Source of the DNA: Deinandra increscens subsp. villosa
Taxonomy: Eukaryota; Streptophyta; Magnoliopsida; Asterales; Asteraceae
Assembly: GCA_039602395.1 (NCBI GenBank)
Contig: JBCNJP010000017.1
Span: 87,228,264 to 87,292,263 of the forward strand
DNA length: 64,000 bases
Direction: 5' to 3'
Shown here: positions 21,682 through 31,664 of the stretch, one piece after another
How the letters are laid out: each line of letters starts with the position of its first letter
Position numbering within the stretch: position 1 is the stretch's first letter
Notes under the pieces: generated by a model
The model's database searches: none
What the model was told of the DNA's origin: nothing
The model's input: the letters and a program-made list of their open reading frames with translations, nothing else
Position numbers and translations under genes: made by a program

Positions 21682-22346
21682 TGTAGGGATATGATCACGT
21701 ATTAATAAGCATATGTCCGGAAAGTATTTAAGCCTATGGGGTTACACGTCTCGACACTAATGTATTTGTATTAATTAATTAGTTAATTAATATTTATCAC
21801 GAACATTTAACGAGGAGTCGTTAAAAACTAACGGTTAATTGTTAACAGGGGTGTTAGTTGTAATTAGAGAGAGTTATAATTGGATTACAATTGAGAGAAG
21901 GCTTTGGGATAGGGCCTTAGGCCGATTTCGATTAGGGCTCCCTATCTCAATCCTTAACTTGTTTTCCAAGTCTTCAAACACTATAAATAAACCTTATGGG
22001 TTTAAGGTTTAGGTGTTGATTTTATCTGATAAAGTGAAAACCCTAAACTCTCTCTCTAACCTCTCTAAAATTCGGCAAAAAGAAAAGAACCCAGGGGGGG
22101 GGGGGGGTTCGATTTCTTGAGTGGTTCGACCAAAGCCTACATCAAGAGGAGTTCGTGATTGAGTACTAGCATACGTACATCGGTGTGTCGTGTGTGCGAT
22201 CGTAGAGGGATTTACTTCAAATCCTAGAAGATCTTCTCTTGCCGAGCTAAAAAGGTACACGTTGTCTATCCGTTTAGTTAGATTAATTCATAGGATAATA
22301 TCCGCTGCGTACTCGTGTTTAAATTGATAAAGTGTTATATATCCCA
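21682..22346 (+). repeat. Copia LTR flanked by PPT and PBS
   Basis: It starts TGTAGGGATATGATC and ends TTATATATCCCA, giving inverted termini. It has a PPT on its left and a PBS on its right, so it serves as 3' LTR of the sequence to the left and 5' LTR of the sequence to the right. The CTATAAATA at about 21981 is a plausible TATA box. A 14-base G run lies at 22094-22107. Confidence 0.82.
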
Positions 22347-22350
22347 ATAG

Positions 22351-22620
22351 TGGTATCACGAGCCACCTATGATTTTAATTAATTACCGGAAATAAAAACT
22401 TGGAAGGGGGGGGGGGGGGTAACCAAATCAAGATTCTAGCTTTTTGATCCACTTAAAATCGTGTTTTACAATTGGAAAAAGGTTTCGCAAATTAGTAAAA
22501 ACGAAAAACCCTAATCTTGATCGAAAACCGGTTCTCGACCGTGGCTTGGTTCCCAAATCGAAAACCGGTTCTCGACCCGTGGATAGGTTCTTGATCAAAG
22601 CTAGTATAAACATGGATATA
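22351..22620 (+). other. PBS and leader of a second copia unit
   Basis: TGGTATCACGAGCC at 22351-22364 is an initiator-Met PBS with one altered base. About 250 bp of leader follows, with a 14-base G run (22406-22419) and a repeated AAAACCGGTTCTCGACC phrase. It is then cut by a minus-strand LTR. Confidence 0.65.
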
Positions 22621-23055
22621 TGAAGAACAAGATAGATAGATGATAAACAAGGTGGAATGATAGATAAATAAAGATAACCGAAATGATTACATTTTACCTA
22701 CCCCACGCATTCCCGGGTATCATGAACTTACTAGGTGAGTTCATGAACCCTCGACAAGCTTCAAAGAACCATGACTAACTCTCTCTCAAAGTATACACTC
22801 ATCAAGTCTTTCACATGAGAAAGACTTACTATATATACTACAAACTCACTAAGGGCATAATAGTAAAACTACCAACTAGTGACAATATTTAAACAATAAA
22901 TAATATTCACTAGAGCCATCTTCTTTAGTTGAGTCTTGTGTCTTGAGTTGTCATGTTCTTCACCGTGTTGTCGGGACGGTTTAGACGTTAAGTGGCCGTT
23001 GAGTATTAATCACATCTATCCAAATCTTGTTGGCTCGGTATCTCGATTCCCAACA
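22621..23055 (-). repeat. Copia LTR, minus strand
   Basis: On the minus strand it starts TGTTGGGAATCGAGATACC directly after the polypurine tract AGGGGGAGAT and ends TCTTGTTCTTCA. A TATA-like AGTATATATAG lies mid-LTR. It is a 3' LTR of an element whose body extends to the right, but no matching 5' LTR was found nearby. Confidence 0.75.
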
Positions 23056-23940
23056 ATCTCCCCCTATTTGGTAGATGGTATACTCAACACTTGTGACATT
23101 GGTTCTTTGTATTCTTGCAACTTGACTTCAAGAAAATCTTCATGTAGTTTCAAGTCTTTTGTTCTTCAATTCTCCTTTGTGAAGCTCCCCCTACAATAAA
23201 CATTCTTCTAGCCCCAAACCATAGGCTGTAATGCATAGGGTGTTTACAAACTTCAACACAATGGCAAGCTACTTGAGGACTAAGTCATAACTCAAGGTAC
23301 CAATATTGTTGAAAGTAAACAAGATAAAGGATCTATGAAAAACTCGAGAATTAACTCCACAATTCAACCATCTTGAAATACTTGGCCGAATACCAAACCA
23401 ATGCTTTGCACGAAGATAAACCACTTCTTTTTGTGCTAATAATCTTGCCTCGATTTTTACCATAATGGCAATATCGCAACTGTTACGGCTTGAGGACTCT
23501 TCGAAAATTAAAAATCACATTGCTTTCTTTTGCTAAACACGTTGCCAAAAGTCTCATCAAATCATCACATTTTCTCCCCCTAGACTTTTGCAACCAAGCA
23601 AAACATGTTCTCTTGTAGACAAAACACATCAATGTGGCATATACCCAATTAATCAGCCTTGCAATATCAAACCCATGAATTACAATAATCTAACAGTAGC
23701 AAACCCCATAATTCTTCTCAAATGAAACCAAACTTGTGCACAATTTCCAAATCGTCTTGACCTCATAACACGTCTGTCATATTGAAGCTAGTTGATATGA
23801 AAACATAGTTTAGTTGTACCTGATGTATCCAAGAGAAGTTGGGTTTAAATGATGGCTACAAATCTGTTAGAATGATTCAGCTAGGTAGATACGGATCCTT
23901 CACGGCTGCAAACGGTTTCCACTTTGTGTTGACAACAAAA
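23056..23940 (-). other. 3' non-coding body of a minus-strand copia element
   Basis: The minus strand shows several polypurine-like AGGGGGAG tracts (near 23060, 23190 and 23575), as seen in the 3' non-coding part of SIRE/Tork elements. I see no protein motif. Its junction with the leader-like sequence to the right is not resolved. Confidence 0.5.
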
Positions 23941-25217
23941 AATAACTATCCGGACCCGAACCCGTAATCGAAATCTCGAACAGAAGCTTCATCCACCATT
24001 CCCGTAGGTAGAATATCGAATAGAGGCGTATCGAGACAAACCCGACTAACAATTCTCGAGTTAATCAGAACAGAACAAAACCGTATCACTTCGAACATAC
24101 TGACCTGAACAGAAGCAATTTTCCGGCGATCTGAAGCGAGTTCCGGCGAGTCGAAATTGATCAGACAAGAACTCCGGTGGCCCGAGGCATCTCCGTTGAT
24201 CATCAATGAACGGGAGTCGGAATAAACACTATTTTCCGGTCTGACCGCGACCATCTCCGATGAACTGAACTGACTCCGGCAGTAAGAACGATCTCAGAAG
24301 CTTTACCGGTGGAACTTTAGAGTTCCGGTTGATCGTAGGGTTTTCCGCTTGAACTTCGAGAATTTGGTTGAACCAGGGTTTCCATTTGAAGTTGGAACGG
24401 AACATTGTTTCCGGTTGAATGTTGAGATTTCCGGTTGAACTTTGGAGTTCCAGTCGAACTCTCCGCTTGGACAGAATTCCGGTCGAAATCTCCGCTCGAA
24501 CATAAAGTTCCGGTTGAACTATGGATTTCCGGTTGAAGTTCATTTCCGCTTGAATGTTTTTCCGGTTCAACTATATTTCCGTTCGAAGTTGAAGCGGATG
24601 TCTAGGGTTCTTCCGGTTGAAGTGTTGTAGCATGTAAAAGCTTTGTGATTGATAGACAACCCTACTTTCTAACACTCAGCCGTCACCACCTTGTTTGATG
24701 GCAAACCCTAAAATCAAGAACCAGTTACCAAACGTAACCTTCAACACAACTGGGTCTGAAAAACCGAGATCAAAATTTCATCACCCTTGTCACCCTTTGT
24801 CTGTCTTCTATCCATTTATGCACCCATAACCATCTTCATTCCGAGCAATGATCTTTGTTACACTCAACGAACCAACCGGCCATCTTCTTTAAAGACAACC
24901 AGAATATCGATATGTTTCTATAACCCGCTTTCTTCATCTCTTTCAACGTTGCCCATAATAGAGCATGTTATCGTCACCTTCTTAATAACCGTCGCCATAT
25001 CGTTACCCATAAAAGGAGTAAACAGATGCTTGATCGAGCATTTTCTGAGTTCTTTCATCTTTGAGTGTCATCTCCTTCAAGAATAACCTGCAACTAATTT
25101 CTCTAATATTTTCTCTTCAACTTCTTTTTGTTTTTTGTTTTTTTTAAAGAGAGAGAATAGTCAAAATACTTGAAAGTTGGATAGATGAATGGGACGCTGG
25201 GACGATGGGATACCACT
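23941..25217 (-). other. PBS and leader of a minus-strand family Y copia with iterated motif
   Basis: The minus strand reads AGTGGTATCCCATCG at 25217-25203, a PBS with changes. It then has non-coding sequence and, between about 24630 and 24290, a dense series of TTCAACCGGAA / TTCAAGCGGAA / TTCGACCGGAA phrases. Short open stretches (24570-24229, 24254-23946) cover the motif region but resemble no gag. The same phrases occur in family Y coding sequence at 60610-60660 and 62790-62840. Confidence 0.6.
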
Positions 25218-25432
25218 TGTAGGACCGTTAATTACTCAGAGAAATAATTAAAACAAGAACTCTTTACTTGAAGATCACAACCATGCGGAATAAAGTTGTA
25301 TCATACTTGTTTTTACTTAAGCTTTGTTTTTCTTATACTTGTAGTTTGATTGTATTGATTGGATAAACTAGTGAACACAAGATAATAAATTTCTCGATAC
25401 TATTTGCATTAACTCAAGTTCAAACTGTTACA
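25218..25432 (-). repeat. Short LTR (215 bp), family Y, minus strand
   Basis: On the minus strand it runs from TGTAACAGTTTGAACTTGAG to ACGGTCCTACA. It aligns with the family Y LTR at 57906-58112 (TGTAATAGTGTAAACTTGAG to CACCGATCCTACA), sharing the GAGTTAATGCAAATAGT block. A PBS follows on its left, so it acts as a 5' LTR. On its right it abuts a truncated RT. Confidence 0.8.
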
Positions 25433-26556
25433 AGTGTAAGCACTGAAAACGGGTTCTTGAAGTTGAAACAGACAGCATGTCAAATCTTTTTAGCATATCT
25501 TGAATATATTTTGACTGATTTAAGAATATTCCATTGGCAGTTTGCTTCACTTGTAATCCTAAGAAGAAATTCAGTTCACCCATTGAACTCATTTCAAACT
25601 TAGATTGCATCAGACCTTCAAACTCTTTACATAAGGCAGCATTGGATGAACCAAAGATGATGTCATCAACATAGATTTGTACCATCAAAGTATCTTTGCC
25701 ATCAGATTTCACAAAAAGTGTTTTGTCAATAGCTCCTCTCTTGTAGCCATTCTCTAGGAGGTAGTTTGAAAGAGTTTCATACCATGTCCTAGGAGCTTGC
25801 TTGAGACCATATAAAGCCTTGATTAGCTTGCATACCTTGTTGGGGTGATGAGGGTCTTCAAAGCCTGGAGGTTGCTTGACATACACATCCTGTTCCAAAA
25901 GACCATACAGAAAGGCACATTTGACATCCATTTGAAATACCAGAAAGTTTTTGAAAGCAGCATAGGCAAGAAATATTCTGATTGCTTCAAGCCTGGCCAC
26001 TGGAGCAAAAACTTCATCATAATCAATGCCTTCTTCCTGTGTGTAACCTTAAGCTACAAGTCTTGCCTTGTTTTTGATCACTATTCCTCTGTCATCCTTC
26101 TTGTTTCTGAATACCCATTTGGTGCCAATTGGTTCTTCACCTTCAGGTAGGTCTACCAATTCCCAAACCTTCTGTTTATTGATCTGAAACAATTCCTCTT
26201 GCATTGCCTCTACCCAGCTTTCATCTTCCAAAGCATCATTGATCTTTGTGGGTACTTCTTGAGACAGAAATGCAGCATGTAGGCAAATGTTTGCATCAAT
26301 AGACTTGCTTCTTGTCAACACAGGAGCTGACAAGTCTCCTATAATATTCTCCCTTGGATAATTTTTACTAACTCTTCTATCAGTAAACATTGGGAATTCA
26401 TGGCTTCTCCCATTGTGAGGAATATTGAGTTGAGGTAGTAACTCAATATTGTTGATTTGTGAAACAGGTTCTGAAACTTCTTGAGAACTGGGGACTGAAT
26501 CTGAGATTAGATGCTCAAAACTGTATTCATTTGAACCAGCATCAGTTGAATCATTG
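25433..26556 (-). pseudogene. SIRE/Maximus-like copia reverse transcriptase fragment
   Basis: On the minus strand the frame from 26390 reads EDESWVEAMQEELFQINKQ, WELVDLPEGEEPIGTKWVF and KARLVA, meets a stop at about 26051, and continues from 26000 with ARLEAIRIFLAYAAF, MDVKCAFLYGLLEQDVYV and ALYGLKQAPRTWY. It then shows the catalytic IYVDDIIFGSSN and the block MGELNFFLGLQVKQ. It ends near SKYIQDMLKRFDM, where the coding sequence is lost just before the LTR at 25432. The wording is typical of SIRE/Maximus elements. The upstream end at 26556 joins the plus-strand 3' region of a family X element, so both ends are truncated. Confidence 0.9.
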
Positions 26557-27263
26557 GATGCTCAAAACTATATCATGAATACAATCATTATGTGATTAAT
26601 ATCACAAGTGAAATCACAAAATGTGATACGCAAAGCAGATCTGAGTATGTCTGATAATGTGGGGTACACTGGTCAATGCAAATTTAATAAATACCTTAAC
26701 ATATCCAGATGTTATGAGTATGATTGTGCCAGAGTTTATATTTGGACAAATTATATCTGTAATCGGCATGGCTTATGTACTACAATAATCGAAATTTAAA
26801 TGCAGTTCAGCATGTTATGACCAATATGATCACAAGTTGTGATCTTTCTCACAAAAGACAAAAATAGTGTCTGATTCAGTATTGTTTTACTTTTCTTATT
26901 AGAAAATACCAAAAAGATTTTAGATGTGTTTTGATATAAAGTTTCTAAAAGCCAAAAAGATTTTGTTTCTGATTTGTTTTCGATTGATCAACACGGAATA
27001 CAAAATCAATTTCAAAATCAAAATATCTTGGAGTCTCGAAGAGACGTTTTGCGCCAAGATTATTTATGTTGGCAGATTTCTATGTGGAAGAGAACATCAC
27101 AACTTCAAGTCTTCTGAAGTTTGATGATAAAGAGATTACGCACGATGCAATATCAAGTATTAAAGATTAAGCTCATCATCTAGATCGAGGAAGAGTTTGA
27201 TTAAAGATACAAGATACAAGTTTTGATTAGAGGAGAAGATACTGCACATGCCGAGGGGGAGTA
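26557..27263 (+). mobile_element. 3' non-coding region of a family X (SIRE-like) element, plus strand
   Basis: The block from about 26630 to 26800 (TGTCTGATAATGTGGGGTAC, then ATATCCAGATGTTATGAGTA) aligns with the minus strand at 32310-32150 inside the other family X copy. It ends with the polypurine tract GAGGGGGAGTA at about 27253-27263, directly before an LTR. No coding motif is seen. Confidence 0.7.
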
Positions 27264-27500
27264 TGTTGATACATAGTCCTGATCGTCATGTGAAGTATCG
27301 AATACAAGACGAATCTCACAAGAATGCTGAGGTCCGAACTCAGGCCGAACCTGAAGTTCGGACATGGCCGAACGTGTGGCCGAACTTGAGGTTCGGCCAG
27401 TCGTATTTCAGCCTTATAAATGGTTGCGTCTTGTGTTGTAATCAAAAACAGTTTGAGCTTCTGTGTCATATCTTCTCTGTGTACTCTGTGGTTCTTGTTT
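27264..27500 (+). repeat. Family X LTR, truncated, plus strand
   Basis: It starts TGTTGATACATAGTCCTGAT, then has GTGAAGTATC, a cluster of TTCGG/CCGAA phrases and the TATA-like CTTATAAATGG at 27413. This order matches the LTRs at 62879-63240 and 37051-37400. Similarity fades after about 27490, so the R/U5 end is missing. Confidence 0.75.
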
Positions 27501-28395
27501 TGGTCAAAAATTCCCTTAGGAATCCTGTATTCCAAACTTAGATTGTGAGGTAGAGTGCTTAACGTTCAAACGAGTAAACAATCCAAGCTAAGATAATAAC
27601 ACAAGGATTTTAGCGAGGAAAACTCCGGAATCCTTCGAGTTGCCTCTAGGAATCCTGGATAAAAACCTCGGGTGCCGGCTGGAAAACCGCCACCAAGTCA
27701 ATATTATTAATGACCAAGCAATTCGTTACAACGGGTTGGAGGTTTGATCGATCAGAACTATGTGATACAATGATTCGTATAAGTAAGCTAGTGTGCGAGT
27801 GTAGTCGTGTGTTCCTACTGATCGAATCCTCGATTTATATAACAAATACAATAATAACTAACTTTCCGGGATTCCCGGGATCCTATCGTCCAACTAATTC
27901 GACCGTTAGAGGCCTCTCCGTTCACTTGGTCCACGATCTTCTTCAGCTGGAGCGTAAGTTTCGGAGGTTGTTGATGACTCCGGTGATACCTGGTCAAATA
28001 GACATGTGGCAAATATGAAGGTTAGTTAAAATAATATGATCAGGATACCTGAATGTACGAGATTCCCAGATGGCAATAGGGTTCCTGAGCTGTCTGAGCT
28101 TCCTGTGAGCATCCTGAAAATACACCCTCAACAATTGCCCCTTGAATTTCAACAGCTGTGGATAAGTTTGACAGCTGTTAAAATTCAAAAAGATGCCTTT
28201 ATAACGGCGTGTAGACGGTAAAAGTTGTTGGGAAGTGACTGATTTCTCGGCGTCCAAGAGATGGGACGTTTCTCTTTAAATAGAGAGTAAATCTATGAGA
28301 TCTTCACCATCTTCTTCGCAAAACCTCTCGAGCTTCTCCGATATTCCAGGTCAGTCCCTTTCCTTCTTTCTCGTTTTCCTTCGCGTTTTTCGGCC
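27501..28395 (+). other. Unassigned promoter-like sequence upstream of an ORF
   Basis: It includes a block at about 27600-27700 (TTTTAGCGAGGAAAACTCC, ACCTCGGGTGCCGGC) of a kind often seen in retroelement LTRs. It also has a strong stem-loop at 28142-28188 and a TATA-like TCTTTAAATAG at about 28274. It may be the LTR and leader of an element whose coding part is mostly hidden by the gap. I cannot name the family. Confidence 0.4.
28142..28188. promoter_or_regulatory. Long stem-loop upstream of a TATA-like box
   Basis: Two 18-base arms, TTGAATTTCAACAGCTGT and ACAGCTGTTAAAATTCAA, pair with a single mismatch around an 11-base loop. The structure lies about 85 bp upstream of the TATA-like sequence. 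Confidence 0.7.
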
Positions 28396-28565
28396 ATGGC
28401 CAAGAAAAACACTCGATCTTCTTCGTCGTTAAGCTCTCCGGTCATCGAGGAATTCCATGATCAGGGGTACATCATCCCCTGTGAGGAAGAAAGCTGTTCC
28501 TTCGATGATCGCGATATCCTCGAACTGAAGAACTCCGGCATTTTTCCGCCGGAGACCGTTTTCCG
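28396..28565 (+). CDS. N-terminus of an unrecognised ORF, cut by the gap
   Basis: An ATG in a good context (GGCCATGGCC) opens a frame of at least 56 codons: MAKKNTRSSSSLSS, then IEEFHDQGYIIPCEEES and LELKNSGIFPPETVF. It then runs into the N gap. A TATA-like box about 120 bp upstream fits a transcribed unit. The basic/serine start followed by an acidic stretch recalls the leading ORF of some non-autonomous gypsy-type plant elements, but this is only a resemblance. A host gene fragment cannot be excluded. Confidence 0.4.
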
Positions 28566-29065
28566 NNNNNNNNNNNNNNNNNNNNNNNNNNNNNNNNNNN
28601 NNNNNNNNNNNNNNNNNNNNNNNNNNNNNNNNNNNNNNNNNNNNNNNNNNNNNNNNNNNNNNNNNNNNNNNNNNNNNNNNNNNNNNNNNNNNNNNNNNNN
28701 NNNNNNNNNNNNNNNNNNNNNNNNNNNNNNNNNNNNNNNNNNNNNNNNNNNNNNNNNNNNNNNNNNNNNNNNNNNNNNNNNNNNNNNNNNNNNNNNNNNN
28801 NNNNNNNNNNNNNNNNNNNNNNNNNNNNNNNNNNNNNNNNNNNNNNNNNNNNNNNNNNNNNNNNNNNNNNNNNNNNNNNNNNNNNNNNNNNNNNNNNNNN
28901 NNNNNNNNNNNNNNNNNNNNNNNNNNNNNNNNNNNNNNNNNNNNNNNNNNNNNNNNNNNNNNNNNNNNNNNNNNNNNNNNNNNNNNNNNNNNNNNNNNNN
29001 NNNNNNNNNNNNNNNNNNNNNNNNNNNNNNNNNNNNNNNNNNNNNNNNNNNNNNNNNNNNNNNNN
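28566..29065. other. Assembly gap, 500 N
   Basis: Exactly 500 undetermined bases; true length unknown. It hides the rest of the ORF starting at 28396. Confidence 0.98.
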
Positions 29066-29250
29066 CCATTAGATCTCTTGATCTAATGGTTATGATTAAT
29101 TTCTTTTTTCTTTTTTTTCTTTTTCTCATTGTTCAGAAAATTTCACATGTGAAAACACATGTGAAATAAAGTAATTTCACATGTGAAATAGGGTGTCTAC
29201 CTGTCTACACTTATGGGGTGTCAACAATGAACCTCACCCTATATACCCTA

Positions 29251-29312
<62 letters not shown>
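29066..29312. repeat. Palindrome-rich patch and (TA)n tract
   Basis: It begins with a hairpin (CCATTAGATC..GATCTAATGG at 29066-29089). Copies of TTCACATGTGAA follow near 29139, 29152 and 29174. A TA microsatellite spans about 29252-29312. The patch resembles the termini of foldback elements. No gene is seen. Confidence 0.6.
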
Positions 29313-29315
<3 letters not shown>

Positions 29316-29502
29316 CGTATGTAATCCAAACGCGCAAACGATGTTAATAACGAGTTTACAAAACAAGATACATATATTTAAAAGTTCTTATAAAATACCT
29401 AATCGTTCCAATAAACCACCGGTATATGTTTATATATTAATCTACGCAAAAATATATATATATATATATTACCTTTTATGTAAAACCATGATTTTGAGTT
29501 AA

Positions 29503-30467
29503 TCTATATCTATCTATATAATATATATATGAAAAGATTGAATGCCACATGGCATCACCACAACAATCCTTTTTTTTATTTTCCCGCCTAAATGGTTTGC
29601 CTCATATTTTTTTAGTTGATTTGAATAATTGACAAAGTCATTAACTAATTTTTTTAACAAATTAATTGACATTAAATACATATCTCATATCCTAATTTGA
29701 AAACTGAAATTAATTCATAATAAATGAGGATATGAATACTTTTTTTTTGGCAAGTATTCATATCAATTACTAAATTTCAAAATTTAACATTTACCAATCT
29801 AAAAGAAAATTATATAAACATATTAAATATTAAATGTATATATTTTTCTAAATAATTCATCAAATTGTAAAAATAATCTGAAATTTACGGAAATAACTTG
29901 CAAGTAAACACTCGAAAATTTAAATTGTTTAAACATTTTAATTTCACAAAAAATACTTGCAAAATTATATCCGAAAATTTTGCACATTAAATTCAAATTT
30001 CTATATCTTTTAAACAATTTTCGATTACAATTTAACAAAATTGCATAATTTTAGGTGACCATTTACCAATTCAAATATTCAATTTTTAAAAATTCAACAA
30101 TCAAATTTCTAAAATTTTTAAAATTTCAAATTAATTCAACTAATTTCCCTAAATATATAGCCGAATTTAATGTAAAATCTTTTTTTTGGAAACAATATTC
30201 GAATTTCATGATTGTGAATTCAACTTATCAAGGGTTAAGAGCATGGATAAACTAAAACTTCTCATATTGGATGAAGATGGAAAAGTGACAAACAAAACAT
30301 CAAATGTTGTTTATAAGTTTGTATTTTCAAATTTATAACTTTTTATATTGTCGAATGTTAATTTTTTTCTTTAGTTCCACTTATCGAATTGCATTTTTAT
30401 AATATGTTAAATTTTGTATTCATTTTTTTTAAAACCGCCCGTGCGTCGCACGGGTATCAAAAACTAG
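29503..30467 (+). mobile_element. Non-autonomous Helitron, about 0.96 kb
   Basis: The 5' end begins TCTATATCTATCTATATAAT after an A (an alternative start is 29509), followed by GAAAAGATTGAATGCCACAT. The 3' end has the perfect hairpin CCCGTGCG-T-CGCACGGG (30438-30454) ten bases before CTAG at 30464-30467, then T. Insertion between A and T without duplication is the Helitron signature. The inside is AT-rich and non-coding, so it depends on a RepHel helicase from elsewhere. Confidence 0.9.
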
Positions 30468-30616
30468 TATATATATATATACGAATTTATTGAACTATAT
30501 TTTAGTTCAAAGCGTCAAAGTTTATGAGTTTAATAATCCAAAAAACATTTTACGGGTTTAAACATCCCCATAAAGCGTTTTACACAAGTTTTAGTTGACC
30601 CTTTGCCCCAAAAACG

Positions 30617-30714
30617 CAACATGAAAAAAAAAAATTTGTAGAGGCTGCCTGGGTTCGAACCCACGACCTCTAGCCACCAACCCAACGCCTTAACCACCGG
30701 GACATATTTCAGAT
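30617..30714 (-). promoter_or_regulatory. tRNA-like module 2 in the third gypsy LTR
   Basis: The minus strand reads TGTCCCGGTGGTTAAGGCG (A-box, class II tRNA-like), then GTGGGTTCGAACCCA (B-box) and a run of nine T just after it (30634-30626). It corresponds in order and spacing to 4819-4903. Confidence 0.6.
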
Positions 30715-30794
30715 TTGTTAACAATGCGGATCAGAATGTTTATAAACACCGGCGAGCCAAACAGGAATTAGGGATCATAAAACAAAACAGAAAA

Positions 30795-30882
30795 TAAAAG
30801 GGGGTGAACCGGGTTTCGAAATCGCGCCCCTCGCTAACAACCACAGCGCCCAAAACACTGCGCCAATTGGATGATTGTTATT
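30795..30882 (-). promoter_or_regulatory. tRNA-like module 1 in the third gypsy LTR
   Basis: The minus strand reads CAATTGGCGCAGTG (A-box-like), then GATTTCGAAACCCGGTTC (B-box-like, with changes) and CCCCTTTTATTTT. It is the more decayed of the two modules in this copy. Confidence 0.5.
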
Positions 30883-31664
30883 CTATCCGAATTCGATCTT
30901 TATAACCGGACCCGACTGGGTCATCTTCTTCATAAAAAAAAAACTCCGGTGATTGGACTTGCGCTCCGGTCAACGGAAAAACGTTTAACACAATAACGAG
31001 GCATGAAAACTGACCGGTTAGCATAGATGAGTGGTTACCTTGAGTTGGAGATGAGAGATTGACGTGATTTGATGCCGAAAACGAACCAAAACACGAACGC
31101 ACACCCGAACTCCAACACTTCTTCGTTTACAACTTCGACTGCCACTGGGTTCCTGGTTGTGCGCTGATGGTTCACGATGGTCTAAGGTGGTGTGGACGGC
31201 CAGAAAATGCTCCGATTACGGTGATGGTGGTGGTGTGACGGTTTGGAGAAAAAAAAAAGAAACGAGAGAGAGATAGAGGGTGATGATGGTGATGTGAATT
31301 GCTCAAAAGATGGGTTCAGGGTGGTCTAATCGATCGAAGAGACTGAAGTGAATGCTCGGTGGTTACCGGAAAATCAGACGTCGACTTTTGGTAACTCCTG
31401 ACTTCATTATCAAGTTTGCATAATTAGCATAATTGGTCCCTTTCAATTTTACAAGGAAAGGTAACAAATTCTAGGATATACGGCTTCAGTCCCTCGAGGT
31501 TTGTTTGATCAACAATTGTTTGAAAACTGGCAATTCCGATCCCTCAAGGTTTACAAACGTTAACGAAGTTTTGACGGGGTTAAACGATGATAACTTGTAC
31601 GATTTTTAACCAAGTATATGTCAACGCATATTTACACATATGATTATTATAAAAAAATATAAAC

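Larger units (their letters stand above)
18883..22346 (+). mobile_element. Ty1/copia element, Angela/Tork-like, 3' part with LTR
   Basis: It begins abruptly after the gypsy 3' LTR in the integrase C-terminal region, continues through RT and RNase H to 20828, then a non-coding stretch of about 850 bp, a PPT (AAGTGGGAG) and an LTR at 21682-22346. Gag, protease and most of integrase are absent. They are not found left of the gypsy element, though a gap lies there. The long 3' untranslated stretch and the RT wording suggest the Angela/Tork group, at moderate confidence. Confidence 0.85.

Noticed and set aside
22621..25432. A single minus-strand element with these two LTRs
   Set aside because: The LTRs differ in length (435 and 215 bp) and sequence, so they belong to different families.
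25845..26150. Plus-strand ORF over the SIRE-like RT
   Set aside because: It is the antisense shadow of the RT, whose catalytic motifs are on the minus strand.
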